Shown here one piece after another: positions 46,478 to 56,062 of a stretch of 64,000 nt of DNA. Made by a program: the position numbers and the translations under genes. The stretch's first letter is position 1. Each line of letters opens with the position of its first letter. The DNA is taken from contig NZ_CP011273.1 of the NCBI RefSeq assembly GCF_001610895.1, forward strand, positions 620,001 through 684,000, read 5' to 3'. This DNA is from Planctomyces sp. SH-PL62. Lineage in GTDB: Bacteria; Planctomycetota; Planctomycetia; Isosphaerales; Isosphaeraceae. The notes beneath the pieces were generated by a model. That model was not told the origin of the DNA. It worked only from the letters and a program-made list of their open reading frames with translations, and ran no database searches.

Positions 46478-46507
46478 CGCCTTCGACCCTTCGGGCGCGT
46501 CCGCCGG

Positions 46508-48247
46508 TCAGGCCGACGTGACGCGCTCGGCGGGGAGGGTGTAGCGTTCCTCGATCGCTTCCTTGATCTTGGCCCGGCTCTCCTCGGCGGAGAGGCCCGA
46601 GGTGGAGGCGACCTGCTCCGCGGCCTCGGCGAGTTCGTCGTCCTTGATGCCTTCGCGGAACCACTGAGCGTAATCCCCCTGCTGGAGATGGTGCTGCCAG
46701 GTGGCCTCGTCGACCCCTTCGGCAATCTGGAGGAACGCCACCAGATTCTGGGCGCGGAGGTTGAGCTTCTCTTCCGGCCCCTTGAAATAGAAGCTGCGGT
46801 CGGCGCCCAGGTTCCCCTCGGCGTACTTGCGGCTGTGGCGGCGCCGCTGGGCCTTCGGCGGCGTGGTCTTGACCCGGATCGGCGGGCGGTCCTCATCCTT
46901 GGGGAACCAGGCGAGCGCCTCGCCCCGCTCCAGCGTGACGGCCTCCAGGCCCTTCGGCTCGGGCCTGCCGGACGCCTCGCAGAACTTGCGGATCGTCTTC
47001 TCCGGCCCCTCCCCCACGGCCAGGAGCAGGTCGACGGCCTCCAGGAGCGGCGGCGCGATGCTGTCCGGGTGGACGGTGATGAAGAGCATCCCCTGGAGCC
47101 GATTGGGGATCACCAGCGGGGCCAGCTCCCAGGTCGCCGGCATCAGGTGGTGGACCTCGTCGATGATGAACCAGTGCGGCCGGCCGGTGTGGGCGCGGAG
47201 GTCCTGGAGCCGGGGGAGGAGCTGGTCGGAGAAACTGGGGCGGTCCTTCAGGTCGATGCCCAGCATGTTGACCGAGACGTCCTCCATCTCGGGACGGGCC
47301 AGCAGCTCCTCGACCTCCTCGACGGTCGGCGGGTGCTTGGGATCGCCGAGCTTCATGGTCAGCTCCAGCTCGTCGTAGTCCCCCTCGGGATCGACGATGA
47401 CGAACTGGTAGCGGGATTCGCTCAGCCGCTCCAGGAAGCCGCTGGTCAGCGTGGACTTGCCGCTGCCCGAGGTTCCCGCGACCAGGATGTTCCGGCCGTA
47501 GGGGGGAATGCGGACCTCGCGGCCCTGTTCGTCCTCGCCGATCAGGATGTCGTGACGGGCGAGCTTCGGCTCCAGCGCGGCGAGGTCGTCTTCCAGGAGA
47601 TGCTCGATAAGCTGGACGACGCCCCGGCCGTGGTCCCCGGTCGTGGTCCAGTCGGCCCGTTCCTTGAGGGAGTCGAGCGCGTTGGAGACGGCCACGGCGC
47701 ACTCGCTGGACGCCAGGAAGGCGTGGTCGTTCTCGGCGTCGCCGACCCCCGCCACGTTGTGCGCCGAGAGGCCCAGGTCGCGCATCGCGGCCTCCAGCCC
47801 GGTCGCCTTGTTGACGCCCGAGGGGAGGATCATGACGGCCCCCTTGTTGAAGATGACCTGGAGTTCCAGGCCCATCTCCCGGACCACTTCGAGCACCGTC
47901 GTCTCGTGCGGCTCCCAGGTGGCCACGATCACCCGGCCCACCGAGATCGGGCCGACGCCCCGGGCCTTGAGCCGCTCGACGAATTCGGCCGGCGGCGGCT
48001 CACCCAGAGGGACCTCCTCCTTGTCGGCGGGGCGGTAGAGCAAGGCCCCGTTCTCCGCGACGAGCCGGTCGAACAGGTCGATCTCGGGGAGGATCTCCAG
48101 GAGCTCGTCCAGCTCCCGGCCCGTGACCATAACGAGCTTCCGCCCCGACTCCTTCAGCCGGCGCAGGGCTTCGATCGTCGGCGGGTCGACGCGGCCGTCG
48201 GTGGCCAGCGTCCCATCATAATCGGCGGCGAGTACGTGATAGCGCAT
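46508..48247 (-). CDS. HAD phosphatase fused to P-loop (DUF87/HerA-like) ATPase
   Basis: From MRYHVLAADY it has 579 residues. Residues 1-220 are a Cof-like HAD domain with all motifs: DYDGT (9-13), TGR (42-44), Lys147 and GDAEND (169-174). Residues about 230-470 are a P-loop ATPase: Walker A GTSGSGKST (258-266), Walker B WFIIDE (359-364), and GRNILVAG at the entry, like DUF87/HerA ATPases. The helical C-terminus (RSFYFKGPEEKLNLRAQNLV) is of unknown type. HAD and ATPase motifs both look active. The fusion is seldom annotated; it may link phosphate removal to an ATP-driven DNA or protein machine. Substrate unknown. Confidence 0.85.
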   Translation of the reverse strand: MRYHVLAADYDGTLATDGRVDPPTIEALRRLKESGRKLVMVTGRELDELLEILPEIDLFDRLVAENGALLYRPADKEEVPLGEPPPAEFVERLKARGVGPISVGRVIVATWEPHETTVLEVVREMGLELQVIFNKGAVMILPSGVNKATGLEAAMRDLGLSAHNVAGVGDAENDHAFLASSECAVAVSNALDSLKERADWTTTGDHGRGVVQLIEHLLEDDLAALEPKLARHDILIGEDEQGREVRIPPYGRNILVAGTSGSGKSTLTSGFLERLSESRYQFVIVDPEGDYDELELTMKLGDPKHPPTVEEVEELLARPEMEDVSVNMLGIDLKDRPSFSDQLLPRLQDLRAHTGRPHWFIIDEVHHLMPATWELAPLVIPNRLQGMLFITVHPDSIAPPLLEAVDLLLAVGEGPEKTIRKFCEASGRPEPKGLEAVTLERGEALAWFPKDEDRPPIRVKTTPPKAQRRRHSRKYAEGNLGADRSFYFKGPEEKLNLRAQNLVAFLQIAEGVDEATWQHHLQQGDYAQWFREGIKDDELAEAAEQVASTSGLSAEESRAKIKEAIEERYTLPAERVTSA

Positions 48248-48308
48248 CGTGGGTCTCTCATTAGGGACGGGATTCCCCGATCGAGAGCAATTCACGCGCC
48301 AAAAACGA

Positions 48309-48350
48309 GAACGCCCGGCCTTCCCGCAAGGGGCGAGGGGCCGGGCGTTC
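48309..48350 (-). terminator. Hairpin terminator of the small lipoprotein gene
   Basis: GAACGCCCGGCC (48309-48320) and GGCCGGGCGTTC (48339-48350) form a perfect 12-base stem. On the minus strand it is followed by TCTCGTTTTTGG, a T-rich tract, so it ends the transcript from 48575. Confidence 0.8.
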
Positions 48351-48386
48351 GCGATGGATTTGGATTCATCCGGGTGGGTCCGGACC

Positions 48387-48575
48387 TCAGTTGCGGGCCT
48401 TCCGGCCAGGGGGCGGCGGGGGCTGCATCTGCTGGATCTTTTTCGAGGCTTCCAGGCCGGCGTCCGGGCGGGTCTCTTCAACCACGGGCGTCGTCGTTCC
48501 GCCATCGCCGCAGCCGGGGAGGGCGGAGAAGGCCGCCAGGATGAGGCCGACCGACATGATTCGCACCAAAGACAT
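48387..48575 (-). CDS. Small lipoprotein downstream of DUF1559 gene
   Basis: This 62-residue protein from MSLVRIMSVGLILAAFSALP has lipobox LPGC and an AGAGGAT 7 bases ahead of the start. The mature part GDGGTTTPVVEETRPDAGLE ends in a Pro-rich PPPPPGRKARN. It follows the DUF1559 gene at 49743 on the same strand and is closed by a strong terminator. Function unknown. Confidence 0.75.
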   Translation of the reverse strand: MSLVRIMSVGLILAAFSALPGCGDGGTTTPVVEETRPDAGLEASKKIQQMQPPPPPGRKARN

Positions 48576-48651
48576 GAGACGATCCTCTTCGCGTTCGTCG
48601 AAAGGAGAGGGAAAGGCCGAGCGTCGCGGACGCCCGGCCTCCAGGACGTCG

Positions 48652-49743
48652 TCAGAGCGAGTCGGAGCTGACGATTTCACCGCCGGCCCGAGTGCCGATC
48701 GCCCACCAGGTCGGCAGCGCGATGCTGTCCTTGATGAACCGAACGGAGCCGTCCGCCATGCAGGTGTTCACGCCGCCGGTGTGGTTGCTGCTGGGAGACA
48801 TGGCGTCGATGGCCTGGCCCGGGGGATAGTCCTGGGCCATGCAGGAGATGCCGTTGGGCGAGTTCACGTGGGAGTAGGTGTTGAACCGGAGCGTGTTGGC
48901 GTGCGAGCCCGCCCAGACCGCGCCCGCGATCCAGCCGTTGTTCGTCGTCCCGGCCGTGCTGGTGGTGCCGGGCAAGGAGCGACAGGCCGCCACGAAGGCC
49001 TGGGCCTCCGCGACGCCCCCCGTGTCCGCCGTGACGGTCGGCACGGGCCCGAAGACCACCCGCCTCGCGTTGGCCGAGCTGACGGTGAAGTCGCCGCTCG
49101 CCAGGCCGACCAGCCGTTCGCTGAACGCCACGGTGTTCGACGTGCCGTCGGTCAGGCTCTGGATGCCGACCGTCCCGAGGTTGGCGGGGTAGTTCGTCCC
49201 GACCGCCGTGTTGGCGTCTTCACGCATCGGGATGATCACGCCGCTCCAACTCCCCATCGACGCGGGGCCGCCGATGTTGCCGGCATAGTTCATCCAGGAC
49301 GAGCTTTGCCACGGACCGGTGGCCACACTCTCCGACGGGCAGATGAACGTCGCCACTCGCGCCCGACAGACCGTCTGGTAGTTCTGCGGCTGGTCGGCCC
49401 CGAAGGAGTAGTTCGCCGCGTTGGCGAGCGCCTGCTGCTCCATGTTCGGCATCAGCGACGCGGCCCAGCCCAGCGGCCAGTTGCCCCAGCCAGGGCTCCC
49501 GGTCGTCTCCGGGCGCCACATGTTGCCGCAGAGCGGCGGGAAGGAGTTCTGCGAGGAGACGTAGTTGTGGAGCCCGAGCCCCATCTGCTTGAGGTTGTTG
49601 ATGCACTGGGCGCGACGGGCGGCTTCGCGAGCCGCCTGCACGGCGGGAAGCAAGAGGGCGATGAGGACGGCGATGATCGCAATCACGACCAGCAGCTCGA
49701 TCAGCGTGAAACCGGAATTCTTACGCGAGGCAGCGACAGACAT
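48652..49743 (-). CDS. DUF1559 pseudopilin-like protein
   Basis: From [20 protein letters not shown] it has 363 residues, with GGAG 8 bases upstream. The prepilin cleavage site is [10 protein letters not shown], then INNLKQMGLGLHNYVSSQNS and [20 protein letters not shown] (H-x9-DG) near the end. Its C-terminus GGEIVSSDSL differs slightly from the others. The small lipoprotein gene follows after 76 bases on the same strand. One of four paralogues here. Confidence 0.95.
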   Translation of the reverse strand: MSVAASRKNSGFTLIELLVVIAIIAVLIALLLPAVQAAREAARRAQCINNLKQMGLGLHNYVSSQNSFPPLCGNMWRPETTGSPGWGNWPLGWAASLMPNMEQQALANAANYSFGADQPQNYQTVCRARVATFICPSESVATGPWQSSSWMNYAGNIGGPASMGSWSGVIIPMREDANTAVGTNYPANLGTVGIQSLTDGTSNTVAFSERLVGLASGDFTVSSANARRVVFGPVPTVTADTGGVAEAQAFVAACRSLPGTTSTAGTTNNGWIAGAVWAGSHANTLRFNTYSHVNSPNGISCMAQDYPPGQAIDAMSPSSNHTGGVNTCMADGSVRFIKDSIALPTWWAIGTRAGGEIVSSDSL

Positions 49744-50107
49744 GCACTTTTCTCCAGAGAGGTAGGCGCGACGAAGCTTCGCAGCGAGGGCGGCGAAGCC
49801 CCGCAGACCCAGGGAACGGAACTGATTCGAATGGAAGAACTCTAGGGAAGGGACGTCCTGAGTACACTCCATTGTATGCGGATAAATCAAGAGGAACTTC
49901 CCTGGATAAGCCCTCCCGGGATCGCCTACGTGGTTGCATCATTCACGTGAGTCGCGGGCGAAGGCGCTCATCCGACATTCATGATCAGATGCTGCCGGAG
50001 CGGGACGCGGCCGGCGGTCATTCCCTATTGCGGGATTTGACGCGGAGCTATGATACTTCCAGGATTCGTGGGGCTGCGGGCTGGGGAAACCAGGGAGAGG
50101 GAGTGCG
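49744..50107. other. Divergent intergenic region
   Basis: 364 bases between the DUF1559 gene (minus) and the small plus-strand gene. A TACAAT on the minus strand (49877-49872) and TATGAT on the plus strand (near 50051) could be -10 boxes, but good -35 partners are not seen. No gene or RNA is supported. Confidence 0.4.
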
Positions 50108-50437
50108 ATGGGAAGGCCGTTGAATCGTCGGGATCTGCGGGCGGCGGCGGATGCGGCCGCGGCGCGGGGAATCCCTCTAGGGCCTGAGTCCGGGGGCCGT
50201 CCCCGCGCCAAGGCTGATGCGTCGGGGCTGAAGCCGAAACCGTCGGTCGCGCCCCGGATGAAGATCGTGTGGGCGGTTTGCGACCTCGGCGGTCGGACGG
50301 TCGCGAAGTACGAGTTCGCCCAGAAGGCCGAGGCCGAGGCCCGGATCGCCGAGCTCAAGGCCAAGGGGAAGGGGAACCACTTCCTCCGCTCCCTCAAGGA
50401 GCCGATCGGCTGGTCGGGCACGTCGTCCGACGAGTGA
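50108..50437 (+). CDS. Small basic protein of unknown function
   Basis: I do not recognise it. The 109-residue protein has a basic N-terminal half (RRDLRAAADAAAARG, RPRAKADASGLKPKP) and a compact C-terminal part (MKIVWAVCDLGGRTVAKYEF, EAEARIAELKAKGKGNHFL). There is a clear GGAG before the ATG and no signal peptide. Similar short planctomycete proteins may exist, but I cannot name a family. Confidence 0.65.
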   Translation: MGRPLNRRDLRAAADAAAARGIPLGPESGGRPRAKADASGLKPKPSVAPRMKIVWAVCDLGGRTVAKYEFAQKAEAEARIAELKAKGKGNHFLRSLKEPIGWSGTSSDE

Positions 50438-50556
50438 CGCCCGCCTCCGTCTCGAGGGCCGGTTGACGGGGCGATCGCGAGCGTTTAGGGTCATGGCGAG
50501 CCGCCCGCACGAGGCGGGCCGCCCTCTCCATCATTCGGTAGATCGAAAGGTTCAAT

Positions 50557-50745
50557 ATGGACAGGCGAGGATTTTTGGTCGGCCTTTGCGCCGCGGTGGG
50601 CGCGTGCGGACTGCTGGCCGGCTGCGGCGAGGCGGGAAGCAACATCCCCGAGGAGCGGGTGATCTCGAAGGAAGACTCCGATGCCATGATGAAGGGACTG
50701 GAGGAAGGCCGCAAGGGGATGAACCAGGCGAGCGGCAAGAAGTAA
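50557..50745 (+). CDS. Small lipoprotein
   Basis: This 62-residue protein has a Tat-like or Sec N-terminus MDRRGFLVGLCAAVGACGLL with lipobox LLAGC. The mature part GEAGSNIPEERVISKEDSDA ends in GLEEGRKGMNQASGKK. It converges with the DUF1559 gene at 51932 across a strong hairpin. Size and context match the other DUF1559-linked lipoproteins. Function unknown. Confidence 0.72.
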   Translation: MDRRGFLVGLCAAVGACGLLAGCGEAGSNIPEERVISKEDSDAMMKGLEEGRKGMNQASGKK

Positions 50746-50769
50746 GAGACGTACTGCCTTGAAACGCGA

Positions 50770-50806
50770 CGAGGCCGCCGCCGGGATCGACCCGGCGGCG
50801 GCCTCG
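50770..50806. terminator. Bidirectional hairpin between convergent genes
   Basis: CGAGGCCGCCGCCGGG (50770-50785) and CCCGGCGGCGGCCTCG (50791-50806) form a perfect 16-base stem with an ATCGA loop, followed on the plus strand by TTCGTTTAC. It separates the lipoprotein gene from the DUF1559 gene. Confidence 0.75.
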
Positions 50807-50855
50807 TTCGTTTACGCCCGACGCCCCGGGCATGCGGCCCGGGGCTCGATCGGGA

Positions 50856-51932
50856 TCAATAGGAGTCGGAGCTGACGACCTCGCCGCCGGCCCTGGTGCC
50901 GAGGGCGTACCAGGTCTGCAAGGCGATGGCGTCCTTGATGAACCGGACGGAACCGTCGGCCAGCGCGACGTTCACGCCGCCGGAGTGGTAGCTGCGAGGC
51001 GTGTGGAAGCCGTAGCCGATGCCGTAGGTGCCCCAGTTGGAGCAGTCGGGCGTCTTGCTGTTGGGGGTGATCATGAAGTTGAACGTCGTCTGGCTGTAAT
51101 TGCTGTTCGCCCAGTGGGCGCCCGCGTGGTCCCAGGTGCTCGTGGGGTTCGTCTTCGCGAACTGGGCGCAGGCGGGCATCATCGAGGTGAGGATGATCTG
51201 GGTGTTGCCGGCGGACGAGGCGACGTACACGGGCTGTGCGTTGGGCTCCGGCATGCCGGCGCCGACGTAGATGTCGCTGGGGCTCTTCTTGGTGGCGCTG
51301 TTGTCGCCGCGCGAACGCTCGGCGAAGGCGACGGTGTTGGAGGTGCCGTCGGTGATCGCCGCGATCGTCCCCGCGCCGAACGCGGACGGGCCGCCGGCGT
51401 CGTTGTCGGGACGGCCGAACACGCCGGCGCCCTCGGGGCGGGAGTGCCAGTCGTAGTTGGTGCCGTTGGACAGCATGTAGTTGTTGCGACCGACGCCGCC
51501 GCCGTCGCTCGGGCAGAGGAACGCGGAGATGACCGTGCGGCACGCCGTCGCCTGGATGGTATCCAGGTCGTACGAGTACATGAACTGCATGCCCCAGGCG
51601 TAGTTGAACGCGTTGGCGATGCTCTGCTGCTCCAGGTACGGGAGCATCAGCGTCAGGCCGCTGCGCCCGTGGGCGGCGTCCTGGGCGGCCCAGTTGGAGC
51701 CGGGGCGTCCCACGACCTGGTTCCAGGGGAACGCGCCGTTGGCGGACTCGTAGTTGTGCAACGCCAGGCCGAGCTGCTTCAGGTTGTTGACGCACTGAGA
51801 GCGGCGGGCGGCCTCGCGGGCCGATTGCACGGCGGGAAGCAAGAGGGCGATGAGGACGGCGATGATCGCGATCACGACCAGCAACTCGATCAGGGTGAAA
51901 CCGCGACGGTTTCGTGAGACGGCATGATGCAT
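50856..51932 (-). CDS. DUF1559 pseudopilin-like protein
   Basis: From [20 protein letters not shown] it has 358 residues. The cleavage site is [10 protein letters not shown], with [20 protein letters not shown] and [20 protein letters not shown] (H-x9-DG) as DUF1559 hallmarks, ending [10 protein letters not shown]. It is the fourth paralogue in the window; a small lipoprotein gene converges on its 3' end rather than following it. Confidence 0.95.
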   Translation of the reverse strand: MHHAVSRNRRGFTLIELLVVIAIIAVLIALLLPAVQSAREAARRSQCVNNLKQLGLALHNYESANGAFPWNQVVGRPGSNWAAQDAAHGRSGLTLMLPYLEQQSIANAFNYAWGMQFMYSYDLDTIQATACRTVISAFLCPSDGGGVGRNNYMLSNGTNYDWHSRPEGAGVFGRPDNDAGGPSAFGAGTIAAITDGTSNTVAFAERSRGDNSATKKSPSDIYVGAGMPEPNAQPVYVASSAGNTQIILTSMMPACAQFAKTNPTSTWDHAGAHWANSNYSQTTFNFMITPNSKTPDCSNWGTYGIGYGFHTPRSYHSGGVNVALADGSVRFIKDAIALQTWYALGTRAGGEVVSSDSY

Positions 51933-52257
51933 GCGTGAGTTTTCCGAGAGAGGGAGCGATGGAGACCCGTTCGCACGATTCGGGCCGGGCTGACGCCGGC
52001 ACCTCAAGTGACCAAGTGCTACATAGACAACATCTCACCCCGTCTCGCAACCCCTTACTTGCGGAAACCGACCTGCGGAGGTGGCTTCGGGACCGGAACG
52101 ATCGCTCCTGATCGGCCCGGCGGCCCGGTCCCTGTGGGTCGTCGATCCTTCGCGTATCCAACGGCTCCCTGGGGACGGACCGGGGCGCGAACCTCGATCG
52201 AGTCCGTCGGCTCTGGCAGTTGCGGGCCGCCGGGCCGGGTTTTCGCGCCCGGTCGGG
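51933..52257. other. Divergent intergenic region, nothing certain
   Basis: Between the DUF1559 gene and the acetolactate synthase promoter. On the minus strand TTGCGA and TATGTA occur with a 19-base spacer near 52025-52055 and could serve the DUF1559 gene. No leader peptide or T-box was recognised for the synthase gene. Confidence 0.35.
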
Positions 52258-52287
52258 TTGTGGCCTCGCGAGGGGATCGATTACAAT
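52258..52287 (+). promoter_or_regulatory. Candidate promoter of the acetolactate synthase gene
   Basis: TTGTGG (52258-52263), 18-base spacer and TACAAT (52282-52287), about 95 bases ahead of the start codon. Confidence 0.5.
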
Positions 52288-52384
52288 CGCGCGTTTCCGG
52301 GTGCAGGTCGCCGGCCCCGGGGGCGCGTCCCGAGTTTTCGGACGCGGGATGTCGAAGGCTCGGCGAACGAGACGAGGGACGCAC

Positions 52385-54154
52385 GTGGCCGCCACAGACA
52401 ATTGCAAGGTTCCGACCGCTACGAAGCCCACGACCGGAGCGGACGTCCTGGTCGAGTCGCTGGCGAGGCACGGCGTCGAGGTCGTCTTCGCGTATCCGGG
52501 CGGGGCGAGCATGCCCATGCACCAGGCGCTGACCCGGTATCGCGACCGGATCCGCACGATCCTCCCCCGCCATGAGCAGGGGGGCGTCTTCGCCGCCGAG
52601 GGCTACGCGCGGGCCAGCGGCAAGCCGGGGGTGGTGATGTCCACGTCCGGGCCGGGCGCCCTGAACCTCGTCACCGGCCTGGCCGACGCCAAGCTGGACT
52701 CGATCCCCCTGGTGGCGATCACCGGCCAGGTGCCGACCCACGTCATCGGCAGCGACGCCTTCCAGGAGACCCCCACGGTCGAGGTCTGTCGGGCGATCTG
52801 CAAGCACACCTATCTCGTCCAGGACGCGAGGGACATCGCGCGGGTGGTCAAGGAGGCGTTCTACCTGGCGACCACCGGCCGCCCCGGGCCGGTCCTGATC
52901 GACATGCCCAAGGACATCCAGAACACGATCGTGTCGAACCCCGACTACGACGTCGAGATGGACCTCCCCGGCTATAAGCTCCCCCCTCCCCCGACCGAGG
53001 CGAAGATCCAGGAGGTCCTGGACGCCCTCAAGACCTGCGAGCGGCCGATCATCTACTGCGGCGGCGGCGTGCTGGCGTCCGACGCCGGCGAGCTGCTCAA
53101 GGAGTTCGCCGTCAAGGCCGGCATCCCCGTGGCGATGACCGTCCACGGCCTGGGGGCGATGCCCAGCGAACACTACCTGTCGCTGGGCATGCTCGGCATG
53201 CACGGGACCGTCTACGCCAACACGGCGATCAACCACGCCGACCTCCTGCTGGCCCTGGGGGTCCGGTTCGACGACCGCGTGACCGGCAAGCTCACCGAGT
53301 TCGCCAAGCACGGCCGGATCGTCCACGTCGACATCGACGCCTCGGAGATCAACAAGAACAAGTTCGCCCACATCCCCATCCACTCGGACGTCAAGTCGTT
53401 CCTGGAGGAGATCTCCCCTCGGGCGGTGGCCGGCGACTACCGGGCCTGGCACAAGCAGGTCGACGCCTGGCGCGCCGCCGACCCGATGACCTACGATCAG
53501 CGCGACGACGCCATCCTGCCGCAGTACGTCCTCGACGAATTCTCCAAGCTCACCAAGGGAGAGTTCCTCATGTCGACGGGCGTCGGCCAGCACCAGATGT
53601 GGGCCGCGCAGTGGACGAAGTTCAACCGGCTTCGGACCTGGATCACCTCCGGCGGCCTGGGCTCGATGGGCTACGGCCTCCCCGCCGCGATGGGCGCGCA
53701 GGCCGCATTCCCGGACGCCCTGGTGGTCGACATCGACGGCGACGGCAGCTTCGTGATGAACATCCAGGAGCTGGCGACGGTCTTCTGCGAGAACCTGCCG
53801 GTCAAGGTGATCGTCCTTAACAACCAGCACCTGGGGATGGTCGTCCAGTGGGAGGACCGCTTCCATCAGGGGAATCGGGCCCACACCTACCTCGGCCCCG
53901 TCGACCATCCCGAGGCCGTCGGCCAGGGCGGCGGCGAGCTTCCCGAGGTCACCTATCCCGACTTCGTGGCCATCGCCAAGGGCTTCGGCGTCGCCGCCCG
54001 CCAGGTTCGTGCGAAGGCCGACCTGGTCGATGCGCTCAAGGAGATGATCGCCCACAAGGGGCCCTACGTGCTCGACGTCCTGGTCCCTTACCAGGAGCAC
54101 GTCCTCCCCATGATCCCCGCCGGCGGCACCTTCCGCGACATCATCAAGAGCTGA
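52385..54154 (+). CDS. ilvB: Acetolactate synthase, large (catalytic) subunit
   Basis: The start GTG 52385 has a GAGG 7 bases upstream; ATG 52349 is an alternative. The 589-residue enzyme has the ThDP-enzyme hallmarks: catalytic Glu in [36 protein letters not shown] (ThDP/Mg), [19 protein letters not shown] and NRAHTYLG. It condenses two pyruvates, or pyruvate and 2-oxobutyrate, as the first common step of branched-chain amino-acid synthesis. The regulatory subunit gene ilvH/ilvN is not adjacent. A hairpin terminator follows. The call is firm. Confidence 0.95.
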   Translation: MAATDNCKVPTATKPTTGADVLVESLARHGVEVVFAYPGGASMPMHQALTRYRDRIRTILPRHEQGGVFAAEGYARASGKPGVVMSTSGPGALNLVTGLADAKLDSIPLVAITGQVPTHVIGSDAFQETPTVEVCRAICKHTYLVQDARDIARVVKEAFYLATTGRPGPVLIDMPKDIQNTIVSNPDYDVEMDLPGYKLPPPPTEAKIQEVLDALKTCERPIIYCGGGVLASDAGELLKEFAVKAGIPVAMTVHGLGAMPSEHYLSLGMLGMHGTVYANTAINHADLLLALGVRFDDRVTGKLTEFAKHGRIVHVDIDASEINKNKFAHIPIHSDVKSFLEEISPRAVAGDYRAWHKQVDAWRAADPMTYDQRDDAILPQYVLDEFSKLTKGEFLMSTGVGQHQMWAAQWTKFNRLRTWITSGGLGSMGYGLPAAMGAQAAFPDALVVDIDGDGSFVMNIQELATVFCENLPVKVIVLNNQHLGMVVQWEDRFHQGNRAHTYLGPVDHPEAVGQGGGELPEVTYPDFVAIAKGFGVAARQVRAKADLVDALKEMIAHKGPYVLDVLVPYQEHVLPMIPAGGTFRDIIKS

Positions 54155-54181
54155 CCGCCGGACGACCGGCGAGGGACGAAC

Positions 54182-54223
54182 ACGACGAACGGCGGCGGGC
54201 CACGGCTCGCCGCCGTTCGTCGT
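54182..54223 (+). terminator. Hairpin terminator after ilvB
   Basis: ACGACGAACGGCGGCG (54182-54197) and CGCCGCCGTTCGTCGT (54208-54223) form a perfect 16-base stem around a 10-base loop. It lies 27 bases after the stop codon; only a short T run follows. Confidence 0.75.
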
Positions 54224-54474
54224 TTCCGGGCCTTGCGTCTTGCAAGGGGCCGGCGATCGGAGAGAATGGAGTTCCTGGAGGGCCACCCTGGGGAACCGGC
54301 GATCGCGCCCTCCGTCTTCTCTCGATGACGTCCCGATCGACGCCCTCGCCCGGAGCCTCGGACGCGAAGCCTCGATCTCCGCCCCCGCCTTCCCGCAAGG
54401 TTCCCCCACCGCGACGAGGGGACGCGCGGGGGCCTCATCGATCCTTCGATCTGAAGAAAGTTCGAGTCTTACCG

Positions 54475-55980
54475 ATGGGAAGCTCATTTCCAGCCCTCAC
54501 CGCCGAGGAGGCGGCCGAGCTGATCCCGCACGGCGCGATGGTGGGGACCAGCGGCTTCACGCCCGCCGGCTCGCCCAAGGTCGTGCCCGCCGCCCTGGCG
54601 AAGCGGGCCAAGGCCCTCCATGACAAGGGGGAGAAGTTCCAGATCCGACTGCTGACCGGCGCCTCCACCGGCGCGCTCTGCGACGACGCCCTCGCCGAGG
54701 CCGACGCGATCAGCTGGCGGGCACCGTACATGACGTCGGGGCCGCTCCGGAAGCTGGCGAACTCCGGCCGGGTCGACTTCATCGACATGCACCTATCGCA
54801 CGTCGCCCAGGTCACCGCCGGCGGCTTCCTCGGCAAGATGGACGTCGTCATCGTCGAGGCCTCCGACGTCACCTCGGACGGGCGGGTCTACCTGACGACC
54901 GGCATCGGCAACGCGCCCACGTTCCTCGACCAGGCCGAGCGGGTGATCATCGAGCTGAATTCGTTCCACCCGCCTCGCGTTGCCGAGCTGGCCGACATCT
55001 ACATGCTCGCCGCGCCCCCGCTCCGCGACCCGATCCCCATCCAGGACCCGCTGGACCGGATCGGCACGACCTACGCCCAGGTCGACCCGAAGAAGATCGT
55101 CGGCGTGGTCCCCAGCAATCTTCCCGACGGCGGCCGGCCCTTCTCCGCGCCCGACGCGACCAGCCACGCCATCGGCGAGCACGTCTGCCGGTTCCTCCTC
55201 GACGAGATCGCCGCCGGCCGCATCCCCCGCAAGTTCCTGCCGCTCCAGAGCGGCGTGGGGAACGTCTGCAACGCGGTCATGGCCTCGTTCGCCGCCAATC
55301 CCGACTTCCCCAAGTTCAAGATCTACACGGAGGTCCTCCAGGACACCGTGATCGACATGATCGTCCGCGGCAACGTCCTGGGGGCGAGCACCTGCTCCCT
55401 GACCCTGTCCGACGAGAAGCTCCGCTTCTTCTACGACCACTTCGACGACTTCGCCGACCGGATCGTGCTCCGTCCCCAGGAGATCTCCAACAGCCCGGAG
55501 GTCTCGCGGCGGCTGGGGGTCATCGCCACCAACACGGCGATCGAGGTGGACGTCTACGGCCACGTCAACTCGTCCCACTTCTTCGGGACCCAGATGATGA
55601 ACGGCCTGGGAGGCAGCGGCGACTTCGAGCGGAACGCCTACCTGTCTTTGTTCATGTGCCCGTCGGTCGCCAAGGGGGGGCGGGTCTCGACCATCGTGCC
55701 GATGTGCACCCACGTCGACCACAACGAGCACTCGGTCCAGGTCATCGTCACCGAGCAAGGCCTGGCCGACCTCCGCGGCCTCGCGCCCACCGCGCGGGCC
55801 CGGGCCATCATCGACAACTGCGCGCACCCCGCCTATCGCGACTATCTCCACCACTACATCGAATCCGCGCCGATGGGCCATCTTCGCCACGACATGAGGC
55901 GCTGCTTCGAGCTCTGTAACAACTTCCTGGAGACGGGATCGATGCTGCCCGACCTGGACCTCAAGCAGTTCGAGGCCTGA
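54475..55980 (+). CDS. Acetyl-CoA hydrolase / succinate CoA-transferase family protein
   Basis: From MGSSFPALTAEEAAELIPHG it has 501 residues; an in-frame ATG at 54325 would add 50 residues. The family pattern is plain: GAMVGTSGFTPAGSPKVVP at the start, LLTGASTGALCDDALAEADA, FKIYTEVLQDT (region of the catalytic Glu in CoA-transferase class I), NGLGGSGDFERNAYL with the oxyanion glycines, and VIVTEQGLADLRGLAP. It swaps CoA between acids such as acetate, succinate or propionate, or hydrolyses acetyl-CoA. No partner genes are adjacent. The 320-base gap upstream holds only the ilvB terminator. Confidence 0.9.
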   Translation: MGSSFPALTAEEAAELIPHGAMVGTSGFTPAGSPKVVPAALAKRAKALHDKGEKFQIRLLTGASTGALCDDALAEADAISWRAPYMTSGPLRKLANSGRVDFIDMHLSHVAQVTAGGFLGKMDVVIVEASDVTSDGRVYLTTGIGNAPTFLDQAERVIIELNSFHPPRVAELADIYMLAAPPLRDPIPIQDPLDRIGTTYAQVDPKKIVGVVPSNLPDGGRPFSAPDATSHAIGEHVCRFLLDEIAAGRIPRKFLPLQSGVGNVCNAVMASFAANPDFPKFKIYTEVLQDTVIDMIVRGNVLGASTCSLTLSDEKLRFFYDHFDDFADRIVLRPQEISNSPEVSRRLGVIATNTAIEVDVYGHVNSSHFFGTQMMNGLGGSGDFERNAYLSLFMCPSVAKGGRVSTIVPMCTHVDHNEHSVQVIVTEQGLADLRGLAPTARARAIIDNCAHPAYRDYLHHYIESAPMGHLRHDMRRCFELCNNFLETGSMLPDLDLKQFEA

Positions 55981-56030
55981 GTCGGAGCGCCCCCGGCGAG
56001 AGGGGGGGCGAGGCGAGAAGGGGGAGGCTT

Positions 56031-56062
56031 GTGGGTCGACCGAGCAAGCTCAGTCGACCCAC
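56031..56062. terminator. Inverted repeat across the end of the NtrC-like gene
   Basis: GTGGGTCGAC (56031-56040) and GTCGACCCAC (56053-56062) pair perfectly; an inner GAG/CTC pair and a CAAG tetraloop extend the hairpin past one mismatch. It covers the stop codon at 56050 and separates two convergent genes. No T tract on either side, so termination strength is doubtful. Confidence 0.55.
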
